Assembly: GCA_028565635.1 (NCBI GenBank)
Contig: JAOXYB010015210.1
Span: 1-19,654 of the forward strand
DNA: 19,654 nucleotides
Direction of reading: 5' to 3'
Source: Phoronis ovalis
Lineage: Eukaryota > Phoronida > Phoronidae
Shown here: positions 10,391 to 19,654 of the stretch, in pieces
How positions within the stretch are numbered: position 1 is the stretch's first letter
Layout: each line of letters opens with the position of its first letter
Notes under the pieces: generated by a model
What the model saw: the letters and a program-made list of their open reading frames with translations, nothing else
What the model was told of the DNA's origin: nothing
Database searches by the model: none
Translations under genes and position numbers: made by a program

Positions 10391-10964
10391 CTGTAAAATT
10401 TATATCTTTAATCACCAAAATTACTATACTATATCCTTAGAGTTAATAATCTACAACTGGAATACAAACATCCAAAACGTTCTACTAAAATAGATCTACA
10501 ATTACAACTGATTTTTTTGAGAAATAACCAAAACGCGTCACAGATCTAGAGAACTTGATAAATGCATAAAAGCCTGGCTGCGTCACATTTTTTACTTTTC
10601 TTTCTTTCAATCAGTTTTTAGAATACATGCAAAATAGCAATTAAATGTGTTAATGAGATGTATTAATTAATTACCTGTAATTAAATTTGTCTCGAGTACC
10701 GTGTTTGTTAAGTATGAATGTATTTTTCATAAGTATTTATTGGGAAACCAAGTTGATATTTTGCTAAAAGTAAAGTTACTTTATTTTTGTGACTATAACG
10801 TTATGCTAGTGTAATATATATCCTAGAGTTAGGCGAGATCAAAAATAAACCTTGTTGACGGGCGCGACTAACTCGGCTTTTAACAGGTTTTGGTAGTAAA
10901 ACATGTTCTAAAGATAAAAATGAAATAATAATTGCCCTACCGACTTTTTTTTTAGCTAAACATC
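10391..10964. other. Intergenic DNA, no gene seen
   Basis: AT-rich, without ORFs above background, and with no repeat I could delimit. It separates the end of the NB-ARC gene from the tRNA-bearing duplication. Confidence 0.5.
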
Positions 10965-11143
10965 TTATGCAATACTAGTGAAATATTGACAATAAACAGT
11001 GTGGAACTCTGTTGATTCACTTGACCAAAATTTGTAAATACAATATAATTACTAATCAATACATTTATATTCCTATTTATTAAATTTTCTGCAACTCTGT
11101 CAGTAGGATATTATAATATAAAAATGTAATAAGTACAAGTCAG

Positions 11144-11225
11144 GTAGTCGTGGCCGAGTGGTTAAGGCGATGGACTTGAAATCCATTGGGATATTCCCGC
11201 GCAGGTTCGAATCCTGCCGACTACG
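11144..11225 (+). tRNA. tRNA-Ser(TGA)
   Basis: 82 nt, a usual length for a type II tRNA-Ser. The acceptor stem GTAGTCG pairs perfectly with CGACTAC (11218-11224), and the discriminator is G. The A-box region is TGGCCGAGTGG. The anticodon arm is ATGGA / CTTGAAA / TCCAT with anticodon TGA at 11177-11179, reading the serine codon UCA. A long variable arm follows, then the T arm GCAGG-TTCGAAT-CCTGC with an exact B box. There is no intron and CCA is not encoded, as in eukaryotes. All stems are intact and a Pol III stop follows, so it is probably functional. Confidence 0.96.
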
Positions 11226-11232
11226 TAATATA

Positions 11233-11237
11233 TTTTT
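11233..11237 (+). terminator. Pol III T-run terminator
   Basis: Five T residues eight bases beyond the mature 3' end of tRNA-Ser, the usual RNA polymerase III stop signal. Confidence 0.75.
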
Positions 11238-11413
11238 GTTTTGTAACCCTGCCAGCCGGATATGACATTTTTTGGCTGATTTGTTATAAATCTTTGTAGT
11301 GTCCAGTTATATAATAGGTATCCATATAAATTGCAGGAATAAATATACAATTGCATATCTCATTTGCTTACGATTTCGTCAGAATTACAAAGACATTCTA
11401 TAATACAATTTAG

Positions 11414-11897
11414 TTATGCAATATAGGTAATATATTGGCAATGGAAACTAGAAATCTTTTGAGTTACTTGGCCAAAATTTGTAAATTAATTATATTCCTC
11501 AATTCCTTCTTCTATTTTCAATAACGCTCAACACAACTGAATTATAATAATTTGATTTTTTAAATATATTTCAGTCACTCGGACATTATAATTGAAAGAA
11601 CGTAATTTTCAGAATGACTACTTTAATGTTAAATATTCTTGTCGATGGGATGTCGAAATCCATTGGGATCTTCCCGCCTGCCGACTACGTAATCTTTGGA
11701 ATATTTTTAACATACCTGCTACCCTCTGACAATTACAATTTGAAAAAAAAAGGAATTTTCTGAATGTCTGTTTATAAATTTATATAATGTTCAGTTCATA
11801 TTATTTATCCAAATAAATTACAGGAATTATAAATATATGACTCATTTCCTTGTGATTTCGCCAAATTAGCAAATACACTATATAATATAATTTAGTT
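11414..11897. repeat. Tandem duplication, copy 2 (with decayed tRNA)
   Basis: Head-to-tail copy of 10965-11413. It shares the block order on both sides of the tRNA remnant: ttatgcaatatagg, ggccaaaatttgtaaat, then the remnant, then tccaaataaattacagga, ctcatttccttgtgatttcg, and ataatataatttagtt. The register shifts from 449 at the left to about 482 at the right, so this copy has gained a net of about 33 bp through indels. Substitutions are spread throughout, pointing to an old event. Confidence 0.78.
11641..11689 (+). pseudogene. tRNA-Ser(TGA) pseudogene remnant
   Basis: Corresponds to the 3' half of the intact tRNA at 11144-11225. It keeps the anticodon-stem 3' side and variable arm (gaaatccattggga, then ttcccgc) and the 3' acceptor strand with exit (ctgccgactacgtaat). 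Exactly 13 bases are missing between cccgc and ctgcc, removing the 5' T-stem strand and the T loop, and with them the B box. The anticodon loop has a 2-nt insertion. The 5' half (D arm and A box) is no longer recognisable. It cannot fold as a tRNA or recruit TFIIIC in the normal way. Confidence 0.85.
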
Positions 11898-11915
11898 CTT
11901 TTAGTTGAATCAATT

Positions 11916-11955
11916 ATAAGATAAGATAAGATAAGGTAAGATAAGATAAGATAAG
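11916..11955. repeat. (ATAAG)n microsatellite
   Basis: Eight consecutive pentamer units, seven of them perfect ATAAG and one GTAAG. It lies just right of the duplicated tRNA block and consists of repeated GATA/GATAA motifs on the plus strand. Confidence 0.95.
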
Positions 11956-14142
11956 ATGAAAAAAATGCGTTTTGTGCCTATAATATCACCTGGTAAAAAA
12001 ATATAAAAATACAGTAGTAGTATTAGTAGTATTTTATTTTATTAACGTGACACGTGTTACAACAATTACATATAAATACAAACATTGTTTACATACATAT
12101 ATGAACACCCAGCCACAGGGGCTTATGAGTCACACATAGAAAAATAACATTACTTTGCTGTTTGTTGTTGAAGGAATATGTTTTCATTTCTAATTTCATA
12201 CATTTCTAATTACATGTACAGCTACACTTAAAAAGAACCCGCTGGTCGCATAGTGACCTTCTGTGTGAGACAATAAAACTTCAACTGTACATACAAAAAT
12301 AAGAAGAAAACTGAAAGAACAAAAAATCACAAAAGTAGTTGTATATAAAAAAATTTCACAAATTAAAGTGCAAGCAAGAAGCAATTAGAAATAAAGAAAC
12401 CCTACAGAACATGTATTTCTTTCGTTCTTTGCTCCAATAGCTTGCACATTATGTTCAATGCGTTACAAGAATTAAATTTATATTCAATAGAAGAATCACA
12501 TGCCTGACATTTTACAAATGAATTAATAAGTTATGAAACATATTTCATACTAAAGTGTGCTTTTTACGCAATTCTGTCATTTCTTAAAACATAATTGTTT
12601 TTATAAAATAACAACACTTCTACCTGTGTACTTGGGTAAATACAAACTTTAATTACTCCCTACACAGTTATAAAGTTCTAAAATTATTAAACTTAATGAA
12701 ATATCGAGAAGATCCAACAGTTTGGCGGTATTTATCTAATGAATGAGTTAAATACATTTAACAAAAAAGGAAACAACAGAGCGGTCTAAACCTGAACTAC
12801 AAAATGTCAACGGAAAATGTCATTGCTTCCAGTGGAATAATTCTTTTTCATGCTTATACCCCACACAGAGTTTACCTAAACGTTATCAAAAATCACATAA
12901 AAAGCGTAACCTTTATAACTTATTAATTCAGTATATATTGGCATAACGCATCATTTTCCCAGTAATTGTTTTCAATAATGGAAATGAAATAAATAACATA
13001 ACGATTCAATTCATCCCGATTTGTTGGTAAGCACGCAGGGCAACGAGTGCAGTTGGTACGATAATAAACAGGCAGTCCGCTGCCTTATCCGTTCTGCCTT
13101 ATCGAAAAATGAACTAAAAATATAATGTAACTTTTACAAATTTTGCATAGTAAATACTTTTAGTTATCACTAGTTATTTTTATACCTTATTTCACACTGT
13201 CTATCGTCGAATTATTGGGAATTGTGCTCTGTCTTACTCTTTTAAAAAAAGTCTCTTTCTTAATGTGATATTTTGAAATGCATTGCATGAAGTGTCTGTA
13301 CCAGTAAATAGTTACTGTAGCAGGCCTAACATAGTTGTGCAATATTTAATTTATTCCTGACCATTAATTTTAATACCCTAATGAGTTTTTAAGGAGGGGA
13401 CATATTTTTTCTTAATTTGTTCAATAACTCACCTCAATCGCTTACATCAATTTTCTAATAATTCGAATTATCAATTTCATTTGCAAAGTAGTAATGAAAT
13501 CTTAATCAGATTTTTACATTATATATTTTGCCTGTTTTAATGATCTCTTGGGATCATGTTACAACAAATACACAATGCGGCCATTACTTTTTAATGAGAG
13601 TCGAACTATTCAAGAGCTTGAAATACGACCTTACGGGCTTTACTTTCCGATAGTACCTGAGTTTCTAACAAATATACGTAACAAAACGTCAAAAATCGGT
13701 AATTTCTGATTGTTTCGACTGTAAAATTTAAAATTATGTTTTATGTTCAAAGTACATGTAATAGAATAAAATATTTATTACGAATGTGCAGAATGCGAAT
13801 ACACGCACGTGATGCTACAGCAGATGTTGCTAAGGTGTGTTTTTATTGTATCTGCTATTGGTCAATGTACTAGGTGTTCCAATCATTACACGTGGATCTT
13901 AAACATTTCGTGTTTAGTATATGGTAAGATTGCGTGAAGCTTAAAGAAAAAAATATTATTTGCAGAATTTGAATCTGCGCTGGAAGATTCAATACACGAT
14001 TCTTCAACTCTATCACGACTTTCTGTATGAAATACTGCCACAGTGAATTCTAATTTATTAGTCTGCTTACTCTAACCTTTTTAGAATGTTTGGAGCCCCG
14101 AGTTATGACTAGCAACCATGAATTGAAGTGACTATTACTTAA
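11956..14142. other. Intergenic DNA, no gene seen; possible old retroposon tail near 12012-12120
   Basis: No supported coding exon or RNA gene. At 12012-12043 a tagtag/tattag simple repeat joins a run that on the minus strand reads AATAAAATAAAAT. Inward of that run the minus strand has a CACGTG core and AT-rich UTR-like sequence to about 12250. This could be the 3' end of a minus-strand retroposed or transcribed unit, but no coding sequence follows, so it is only a suggestion. Confidence 0.4.
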
Positions 14143-14184
14143 AATCCCTGGAGTGGAATCCCTAGAGTGAAATCCGAATAGAGG
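14143..14184. repeat. Short tandem repeat, 14-bp unit, three copies
   Basis: Units aatccctggagtgg (14143-14156), aatccctagagtga (14157-14170) and the more diverged aatccgaatagagg (14171-14184). A small local minisatellite without coding significance that I can see. Confidence 0.7.
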
Positions 14185-15589
14185 TAAAATAGGTTTCAGC
14201 TTCTAATAAAAAATATATGTGACTTCTTTGATCATTTGTATACTGTACGTCCACGTTTCTTACAGCTGTCAGTTCCGTATTTTTGGGGACTGATTAAACA
14301 TATACAAAAATGCTTAGGGCAGTAGCAAGGCAGAAGAAAAGTTGTAAAATAAAAAAAAGTAGGAAAAATCTAAATTTTGCGATATGTTTGTTGTTTTTTG
14401 TTGAATACTAAAGATACACATATGTTTCATGTGTGACATTTGGTATAAACATTCCAATCGGTAAATAGCGCATTTTCATGTAATTTTTCTCTTCGTAGAC
14501 AAGTGTTGTTCAATCTTCCCTAAGCAAGATCATAAAGATACACAAAACTAAATTTCACATTGTTACAATAAAAATTCTGTTTTAATGAACAAACTACTTG
14601 ACAAATTCTACCGTTAACAATAAAATTGACGTGGTTCACATCAACGTTTGCCACTACATTTAATTAAGGGAATAATAAAATACAAAAAGTAACACTTAAG
14701 AATAAAGTCTGCACTGGTAAAGATCAGATTTGTTGTCATTCTTTTTTGAGAGATGATCTATCGTCTAATGAAATATAATAACAAGGTGCTGTAGAGGAGG
14801 GAGCAGTCAGCAATGTTCGCCGTAGTACAGTAGTACTCAGCAAACCTCTAAGGTAACCACGTGGCCATCTCTGCACTAAATGTTCCAACCATGAATGAAG
14901 CATTTGAAACTTAAGGTGGTGTATAGGTAGTGCAGAGAGCGCTACAGTTACATGCATTTTTACCTGTCTTTCAAGCCCATTTTTAATAAAAATTCCCGAA
15001 GCCGAGTTTAGTAGAAATTAAGGATCTGATACAATTTGGCTAAGAGTAATTAAACGTAGATGCAATTTATTTATTTTTTCAAAATTGTCTTATATTTAAT
15101 TCCAAACGTTACTTATGCAAAATGCTAACAAATAAGCACATGTATGTAGTAACATCTCTTATACGACTGTTTAAAGTGACGATTTAATTATCCCAATACC
15201 CATCACCTCTGCATTATGGCACGTGGAGTGATAGGATTGCTGAACCAAACATCCTCATGCTGTCTTGACTGTAAACTTTTATTAATAAAAAATAGTCTGA
15301 AATGTGCTTGGCTCGTCAAATTTTCAGAATATTTTTTTGCATTAAATGCTAATTTTTTAAACAATTAGAGTGATTATGTAGTGCTTATAACCATACCAAA
15401 TAATACTGCATGATACTTGTGGATAATGCTTGCAACAATTGACATTTTAGAGGTGTGCCTATCTTTGGGTAGCCATTTCTTACAATTGTTATACGGCACC
15501 TTAATCAATGTTATAGTCCCATAACTTTGTTGATACGACCTAGTACCTACAAGTACACATATCTCAATTATGTAAATGTATACCACGTA
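14185..15589. other. Intergenic DNA, no gene seen
   Basis: AT-rich. The block at 14736-14957 is slightly more GC-rich and open on the minus strand for 73 codons, but it has no splice context or recognised domain. A 9-bp inverted pair (ctctgcact near 14869, agtgcagag near 14928) lies inside it. I could not assign any function. Confidence 0.45.
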
Positions 15590-15755
15590 ACTCGGGGAAC
15601 TTTAATGTACCAGAATTACAAGAATAACAATGCCCATGTAAAATTTATAGCGCTTCTAAATGTTTGTCATCTCACCGGGTGAATCTAATGTACCGGAATT
15701 AAAATCATAATAATCTCCATGTATAATTAAGAGCAGTTGTTTAACTCCTTAGAAC
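15590..15755. repeat. Two-copy diverged tandem repeat, ~83-bp unit
   Basis: The block ctttaatgtaccagaatta at about 15600 recurs as atctaatgtaccggaatta at about 15683, an offset of 83 bp. Each is followed by an a/t-rich segment and cccatgtaaaatt or tccatgtataatt. Both are preceded by a cggg(g/t)gaa motif. It lies 160-320 bp before the start codon of the gene at 15913, so it may fall in the promoter region. No regulatory function is shown. Confidence 0.65.
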
Positions 15756-15912
15756 TAGAATAAATTGAGTATACCAATGTATTGGGACTCTCACAGGAGT
15801 AAATCAATGCCAAAACTATCTGTCAAGTCATTTGATACATTCGCTGAAGAGAGTCCGATGTTGATGGAGGTTAGCCCACATTATAAGAAATTCGGTTTGT
15901 TGTGACCTCACC

Positions 15913-16053
15913 ATGACGAGGAATTGGAAGATTTGGATAAACGTGCTAGACTTCTTTATTGTAATAGCATGTTATTTTATAATTTTGGTGGAAACCTCTC
16001 ATTTTAATGGAGCGACAATAGCATGGAAAGCTTCGACAACCATACCTAATACG
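15913..16053 (+). CDS. Exon 1: signal peptide and start of ectodomain
   Basis: 47 complete codons, phase 0, ending at the donor ACG|GTAAGA. A short basic/polar start (MTRNWKIWIN) precedes a 16-residue hydrophobic stretch and then the polar segment VETSHFNG, as in an ER signal peptide with cleavage probably near residues 27-30. The first extracellular block, HFNGATIAWK, is already in this exon. The following intron is 1,642 nt. Confidence 0.78.
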
Positions 16054-19000
16054 GTAAGAATATATTTATGTAGTACAATAAATATACTTATATGAAAAGC
16101 TAGATCTGTAAGAATATAGACAACCGACCTTATATTTGTATAAAATCAAGTAATTATACTCATTTAAAAAAGATTATAAACTAAATGTTAAATTTAAGAA
16201 TGTTCTTCGAAACCTTAATTTTTGAATATTTTAATGCTTTTAATTTTTTTTTTACAACAGTGGCAACTTTAATTTGGAATTAAAAAAATACAGATTTATT
16301 TTGACAGCAGTCCTGTAATTATCATAACATTAAAAGATAACATCAATAATACCTAGTTAGTATTTTCTTCAATATAAAATTTAAGTATAACGATGTCAAA
16401 TTACTTTCAAAAGTGTTAATTTTATTAAAATTTATGGTTTTGGAAAAATAATACAAAATAACAAGTCAAACCTTTTTTCAACCGTATATTTGACAGAAAA
16501 ATAATATTTCGTTTTTCAAAGCAAAAAAATATTCTCACCACGCATTTATTATTACACGCATTACAAATGGAAAGCTGCATGTTCTATATACTTTCTGCAT
16601 TGGTATTTGTAGTATTTTAAGTAAATGACAAATGAATTAATGGAACAAAATGCTAATCTGAGAACATATTTTTGAGACGTTTTATGGACCTTAACTGGCA
16701 CGTGTTATGCTTAGTATTAAACGTTAAATGATAATAATCCCAAATACAAAATGCGGATTACCAGATCTACTTTATAGCCCCGCTAGGTGGTGTTTACATT
16801 ATTATGAGTAATGATTTTTTTTATGATGTCAGAGTCACGATACCATGTGAATAATTATTTTGTATTCCTTTATCCCTATCCTCTTGTGGTTCCTATCTTA
16901 ATTTAAGATTTACAAGAAACTAAGTATAAAACTCAAGTTTAGGTAATATACTGCAAGTTTCTCATACTGCACTATGTCATCGACCAGACAATAGTTATGC
17001 ACACCTTTATTCAATATAGGGCTTATAAGGCGTAATTCCACAATTGAAATTGTTTAAACAAAAATAATAGTTATCAATTATTAAATTTAACGAAACATTC
17101 AGTTAGAATGATACACAGAAAATAAACGAGAAAAATAGGGCAAAATACTTTGTCAAACAAAAGGGTGATGAAGAAACAGCTGGTATAAGGACACAATTGA
17201 TTTTTTTATATCCACTTCATAGTAATTTCATGTAATTTAAATCACTATAAAAATTCCCAAACATTGTGCGGAAAAAATTATCTGTTAAGAAGTGAAGATT
17301 ATTATGTATCCTACTACCAGATAATCTTTCGTACAGGCATGACAACCAAAATGTTTTGCTATTTCACTATGTAGATTATCCCTCGGGAAAATACCACCTT
17401 ATCACAACTGCATGACAAAATTCATAGCTTTGCCCTAGCTCAAATAATCCTATCAAATTTTGGTTTATTTTACTTTAAAATGGTAATATTAGTAGTTTCA
17501 ATCTCTTGCAAAATGATTTGCCTTTCTAACAAAATAACCAAAAAGCCAGCGCCAAGGAGGAAAAAAGAAAAAAATCATAAATTTATGGTTTTTGTATTAC
17601 TTCCAGCACGTCCAGCCTTTGCGCCATGACTGCTTTTACTTCAATTGTGACCTTATGCTACTTTAATAAAGCAACAATTTTTTAAATCTTTTTAGGCCAC
17701 TTTCTACTGGAAAGCAGGTTGGACGAAAGACAGAGGCCCATGTAACACTGGATGTTCCGTAGCAAAACTGAACACGTTTGTAACTAATGCCCTGGGTACT
17801 AATTATTGGAAATGTACTAGTGGTTGTTCTACGCAGGAAAACCTAGATAACATGTATTACTGGCTCACCGCTTATAACGACGTAGAAGGATGGGAACAGG
17901 GACAAGATAGCTTTACAAAAACCTTTCCAACAGACAACGGCATTGAAGTCTCGTAAGTTATATACCCTAAGAAAGGTGTTATTATTGCCAACCTCTAATT
18001 AGTAATTTTGTCTTTATAAGGGGATCACTACTCATCAAAACATAGTTTCCAATTATTTACCGCAAGTCCACATATTTTAAAGTTATTTTTGGTTTGGTAG
18101 TTATCGGCGAGTAACCATGTATCAAATATGCGGGCCTACCTAACCAGCGCGGAGTCGAACCGTCAATCCACACTGGCGCACCTGTTTCCTAACATTCGGA
18201 TGTTGTTGTTTTTTCTAATGAATAAGTTCATCCGTTAGTATTGTGTGCCTAACGTAAGAGCTTGACCATAGTTAATTTTCGTATATTATCTCAAAAAGCA
18301 GAACAACACTCTTGATTAATATACAAAGTGCCCAAGCAATTCTCGAGCACTGTACCCAACGATCCAATGACAGTCTTCTGCTTTTCGAGATAATAAACTC
18401 AAATTAACTATTAAACTTTAGTTAAGAAGGCACGGAAAACTAACGGTTGGATTTATTCGAACCGTCATTTTCGCAAACTTGACCAAGCTGTCAGGAACTC
18501 GAACAGATTTGCGGAGACTCGAACAGCAATTCCTGAGATTTGAACAGCAGCTTCGAGTCAACTTGCACGAGTCCATGGAAATGCATTTAAGGCCAATACC
18601 CCCCCCCCTCAAATTCACATTACACATAATGCTTTCACATATTACACATAATGAAACTGATTTTAAATGTCACATATTACACATAATACACATAATTGAA
18701 TTATAGAGAAACCACTTTGTTTTTCACTGAAATATTAATGGGATTTTTTTTATAACAATAAACCAAAACTTTTAATGCAATATTTGACGGCTAATATTAT
18801 TTAGGTTTTTTTAAAAGCATTTTTTGAGTGAAAATTGTTACAAAGACAGTTACTGTACAGGATGATGCCTATATACACTTGCAAAATTCAAAATGATTTT
18901 TTGTTTGATAATATTAGTTTTTATTGTAATAACTTCTGTTTTAATTATGATTAAACTAGTATTAAATAAATATGTAAAATTTTAATTTTGTGATTAAGTC

Positions 19001-19654
19001 ATGTTTATCTTTTACTAAATTATTTCAGTCAGGCAATGACCCTTTCAGCGCTAATGTCACCTGCATCAGTTTGTAACATCCACACATGTAAACATAACAT
19101 ATTGCTGTTTTAAAGCTACAATGTAACACAGCGTGACTGTTGGTTTTTCCTTCCTTTCAGATTCACGGGTAACGCTTGGCGGACCTTGAACTATGGCTCG
19201 GCTGGTGATTGGGCGATAAGAACAAGTGTGGACTTACGGACACGCAGTGACGCTAGTGGACCAAACAATAGTCCAAGCACTGTTAGCAACCCAGTGTTCA
19301 GGTAAATGAAGTATAGAAAGTATAACTTAATATCTGTTTTGTATCGCTGTCAAACAGTTTTAGTTTTTGATCAAAACACTAATATAGGTCAACTGTTACA
19401 TGGATGCTGATATTTTTCCTTAATTTACATTTAGGTGACATTGGTGGAATTCAAAATCTTTTATATGATATTTTTGCACCAACATTATTGATACGTATTA
19501 CAAGTACGCTTGTATTTCATATTTTGGCAACACATTAAGCAGAACTCTTTTAATTCCCTGAAATTTGAAACAAGGACTGAGCTTACTGACATTACAATTT
19601 CACTATTTTACATTGCAGATTCCAGTACAATTGTGCAAGTTTGACTTTAACAAT
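15913..19654 (+). CDS. Secreted or membrane protein with Cys/Trp-rich ectodomain, partial (first four exons)
   Basis: Join 15913-16053, 17696-17952, 19161-19301 and 19619-19654 (runs off the window). Junction phases are 0, 2 and 2 and the frame stays open throughout, giving about 157 residues. ATG at 15913 has a strong ACCATG context and is the first Met after an in-frame TGA at 15862. Residues 11-26 form a hydrophobic core (VLDFFIVIACYFIILV), a signal peptide or anchor. Then come SHFNGATIAWK, GWTKDRGPCNTGC, WKCTSGC, EGWEQG, FTGNAWRTL, DLRTRSDASGPNNSP and VFRFQYNC. The spacing of these blocks fits an extracellular module that I recall from multi-exon, largely uncharacterised mollusc and cnidarian proteins sometimes labelled integrin beta-like. 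That family link is from memory. Function and ligand are unknown, and later domains lie outside the window. Confidence 0.8.
17696..17952 (+). CDS. Exon 2: CxxxC / CxxxC module
   Basis: Acceptor AATCTTTTTAG|GCC, donor GTCTC|GTAAGT; 85 codons plus two bases. It begins ATFYWKAGWTKDRG. The two cysteine pairs GPCNTGC and KCTSGC probably form disulphides in the secretory pathway. Tryptophans at WKAGW, YWKC, YYW and GWEQG, with the ending FPTDNGIEV, suggest a beta-sandwich fold (inference). The frame has no stop and both splice sites are near consensus. Confidence 0.85.
18220..18458. repeat. Long imperfect inverted repeat (foldback/MITE-like)
   Basis: The left arm 18220-18303 is the reverse complement of the right arm 18376-18458, with a 72-nt loop. 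The inner 36 bp (18268-18303 against 18376-18411) match at 32 of 36 positions. The outer part is more diverged but keeps gaataa, ccgttagt and gtgcct in the same order. The arms could fold into a hairpin in the intron RNA. No transposase ORF is present and no target-site duplication is clear, so a MITE identity is only inferred. Confidence 0.78.
18494..18547. repeat. Short 20-21-bp repeat, three units
   Basis: ggaactcgaacag (18494-18506), gagactcgaacag (18514-18526) and gagatttgaacag (18535-18547), spaced 20 and 21 bp. They lie just right of the inverted repeat. One plus-strand frame reads leucine-rich heptad-like residues (LRRLEQQFLRFEQQL) because the period is close to seven codons, but there is no evidence of an exon. 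Confidence 0.6.
18616..18697. repeat. Local cacatattacacataat repeats
   Basis: Three related units: a shortened cacattacacataat at 18617, and full cacatattacacataat at 18637 and about 18670. The last is followed by an extra acacataatt. The interval between the second and third units is unrelated sequence. A simple local minisatellite in intron 2. Confidence 0.8.
19161..19301 (+). CDS. Exon 3: end of the first ectodomain module
   Basis: Acceptor TTCCTTTCAG|A, donor TTCAG|GTAAAT; phase 2 on both sides, 141 nt. It encodes FTGNAWRTLNYG, AGDWAIRTSVDL, RTRSDASGPNNSP and then VSNPVF. NNSP contains a possible N-glycosylation site (NNS). The exon is symmetric (2-2), so it could be skipped or duplicated without a frame change. 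Confidence 0.85.
19619..19654 (+). CDS. Exon 4 (partial): continuation of ectodomain
   Basis: Acceptor TTTACATTGCAG|A joins exon 3 to give R, followed by FQYNCASLTLT in an open frame to the window edge. The cysteine closes the module seen in exons 1-3, and a new repeat or domain is expected beyond. Confidence is limited by the short visible length. Confidence 0.75.
   Translation, partial: MPVQLCKFDFNN

Larger units (their letters stand above)
10965..11413. repeat. Tandem duplication, copy 1 (with intact tRNA-Ser)
   Basis: It begins at ttatgcaata (10965), which recurs at 11414. It shares with copy 2 the blocks gaccaaaatttgtaaat (one base different in copy 2), the 3' half of the tRNA with its tacgtaat exit, tccatataaattgcagga, ctcatttgcttacgatttcg, and ataatacaatttagtt. 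The two copies are therefore diverged head-to-tail duplicates of 449 and about 484 bp. The tRNA gene is best preserved in this copy, as expected if it is the functional one. Confidence 0.8.
17953..19160 (+). other. Intron 2 of the ectodomain gene, repeat-rich
   Basis: 1,208 nt with donor GTAAGT and acceptor TTCCTTTCAG. Unlike the other introns it is packed with local structure: a long inverted repeat (18220-18458), three 20-21-bp units ending in gaacag (18494-18547), a run of ten C at 18599-18608, and cacatattacacataat repeats. No exon could be supported inside it. Confidence 0.75.

Noticed and set aside
11162-11356. Minus-strand frame overlapping the tRNA gene
   Set aside because: It overlaps the antisense strand of an intact tRNA-Ser and has no coding features.
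12196-12384. Hydrophobic minus-strand frame of 62 codons
   Set aside because: AT-rich sequence readily gives Phe/Leu/Ile-rich frames. No start context, homologue or second exon was seen.
13974-14030. Candidate internal exon after ttatttgcag at about 13965, reading F-E-S-A-L-E-D-S-I-H-D
   Set aside because: The frame stops after about 20 codons, the acceptor lacks a pyrimidine tract, and no partner exon in phase was found. The segment also contains a hairpin (ttgaatct/agattcaa) that explains part of its look.
14736-14957. 73-codon minus-strand open frame in a slightly GC-richer block
   Set aside because: No domain, splice signals or neighbouring exons; similar lengths occur by chance in this window.
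18479-18706. 75-codon plus-strand frame with leucine/glutamine heptad-like residues
   Set aside because: It starts at TTG inside an intron, is made of 20-21-bp repeats that create the heptad pattern, and runs into simple repeats. No splice sites support an exon.

Overview
The window looks like nuclear DNA of an AT-rich animal genome. It has GT-AG introns with pyrimidine-rich acceptors, an AATAAA poly(A) signal, a eukaryotic tRNA gene with internal A and B boxes and a T-run terminator, and diverged repeats in the non-coding DNA. The gene content (a TIR-like domain joined to an APAF1-type NB-ARC/WD40 protein, and a secreted ectodomain of a kind I associate with molluscs and other marine invertebrates) suggests an invertebrate, perhaps a mollusc or other lophotrochozoan. 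That placement is inference.

Layout. 1-4210: no gene that I can support; a ~99-bp tandem duplication (1410-1613) and a degenerate ~58-60-bp periodic region (3430-3735). 4211-10106 (+): a complete three-exon gene. Exon 1 encodes a TIR-like domain, exon 2 is a 15-nt microexon, and exon 3 is one uninterrupted 4.8-kb exon encoding NB-ARC, winged helix, an APAF1-like helical domain and about 21 WD40-like repeats. A poly(A) signal follows at 10365. 10965-11897: a diverged tandem duplication of ~450-480 bp. Its first copy holds an intact tRNA-Ser(TGA), and its second a decayed tRNA remnant that has lost the T-arm/B-box. 11898-15912: mostly featureless AT-rich DNA with a pentanucleotide microsatellite and small tandem repeats. 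15913 to the end (+): the first four exons of a second gene (signal peptide plus a Cys/Trp-rich extracellular module), running off the right edge. Its second intron carries a long imperfect inverted repeat (18220-18458).

The most interesting object is the TIR-NB-ARC-WD40 gene. It has the layout of an apoptosome or NLR-type signalling ATPase, but with a TIR-like rather than a CARD amino-terminal effector and apparently three seven-bladed propellers. The two protein genes lie on the same strand about 5.8 kb apart. Nothing in the sequence shows that they act together; at most, both could belong to an innate recognition repertoire.
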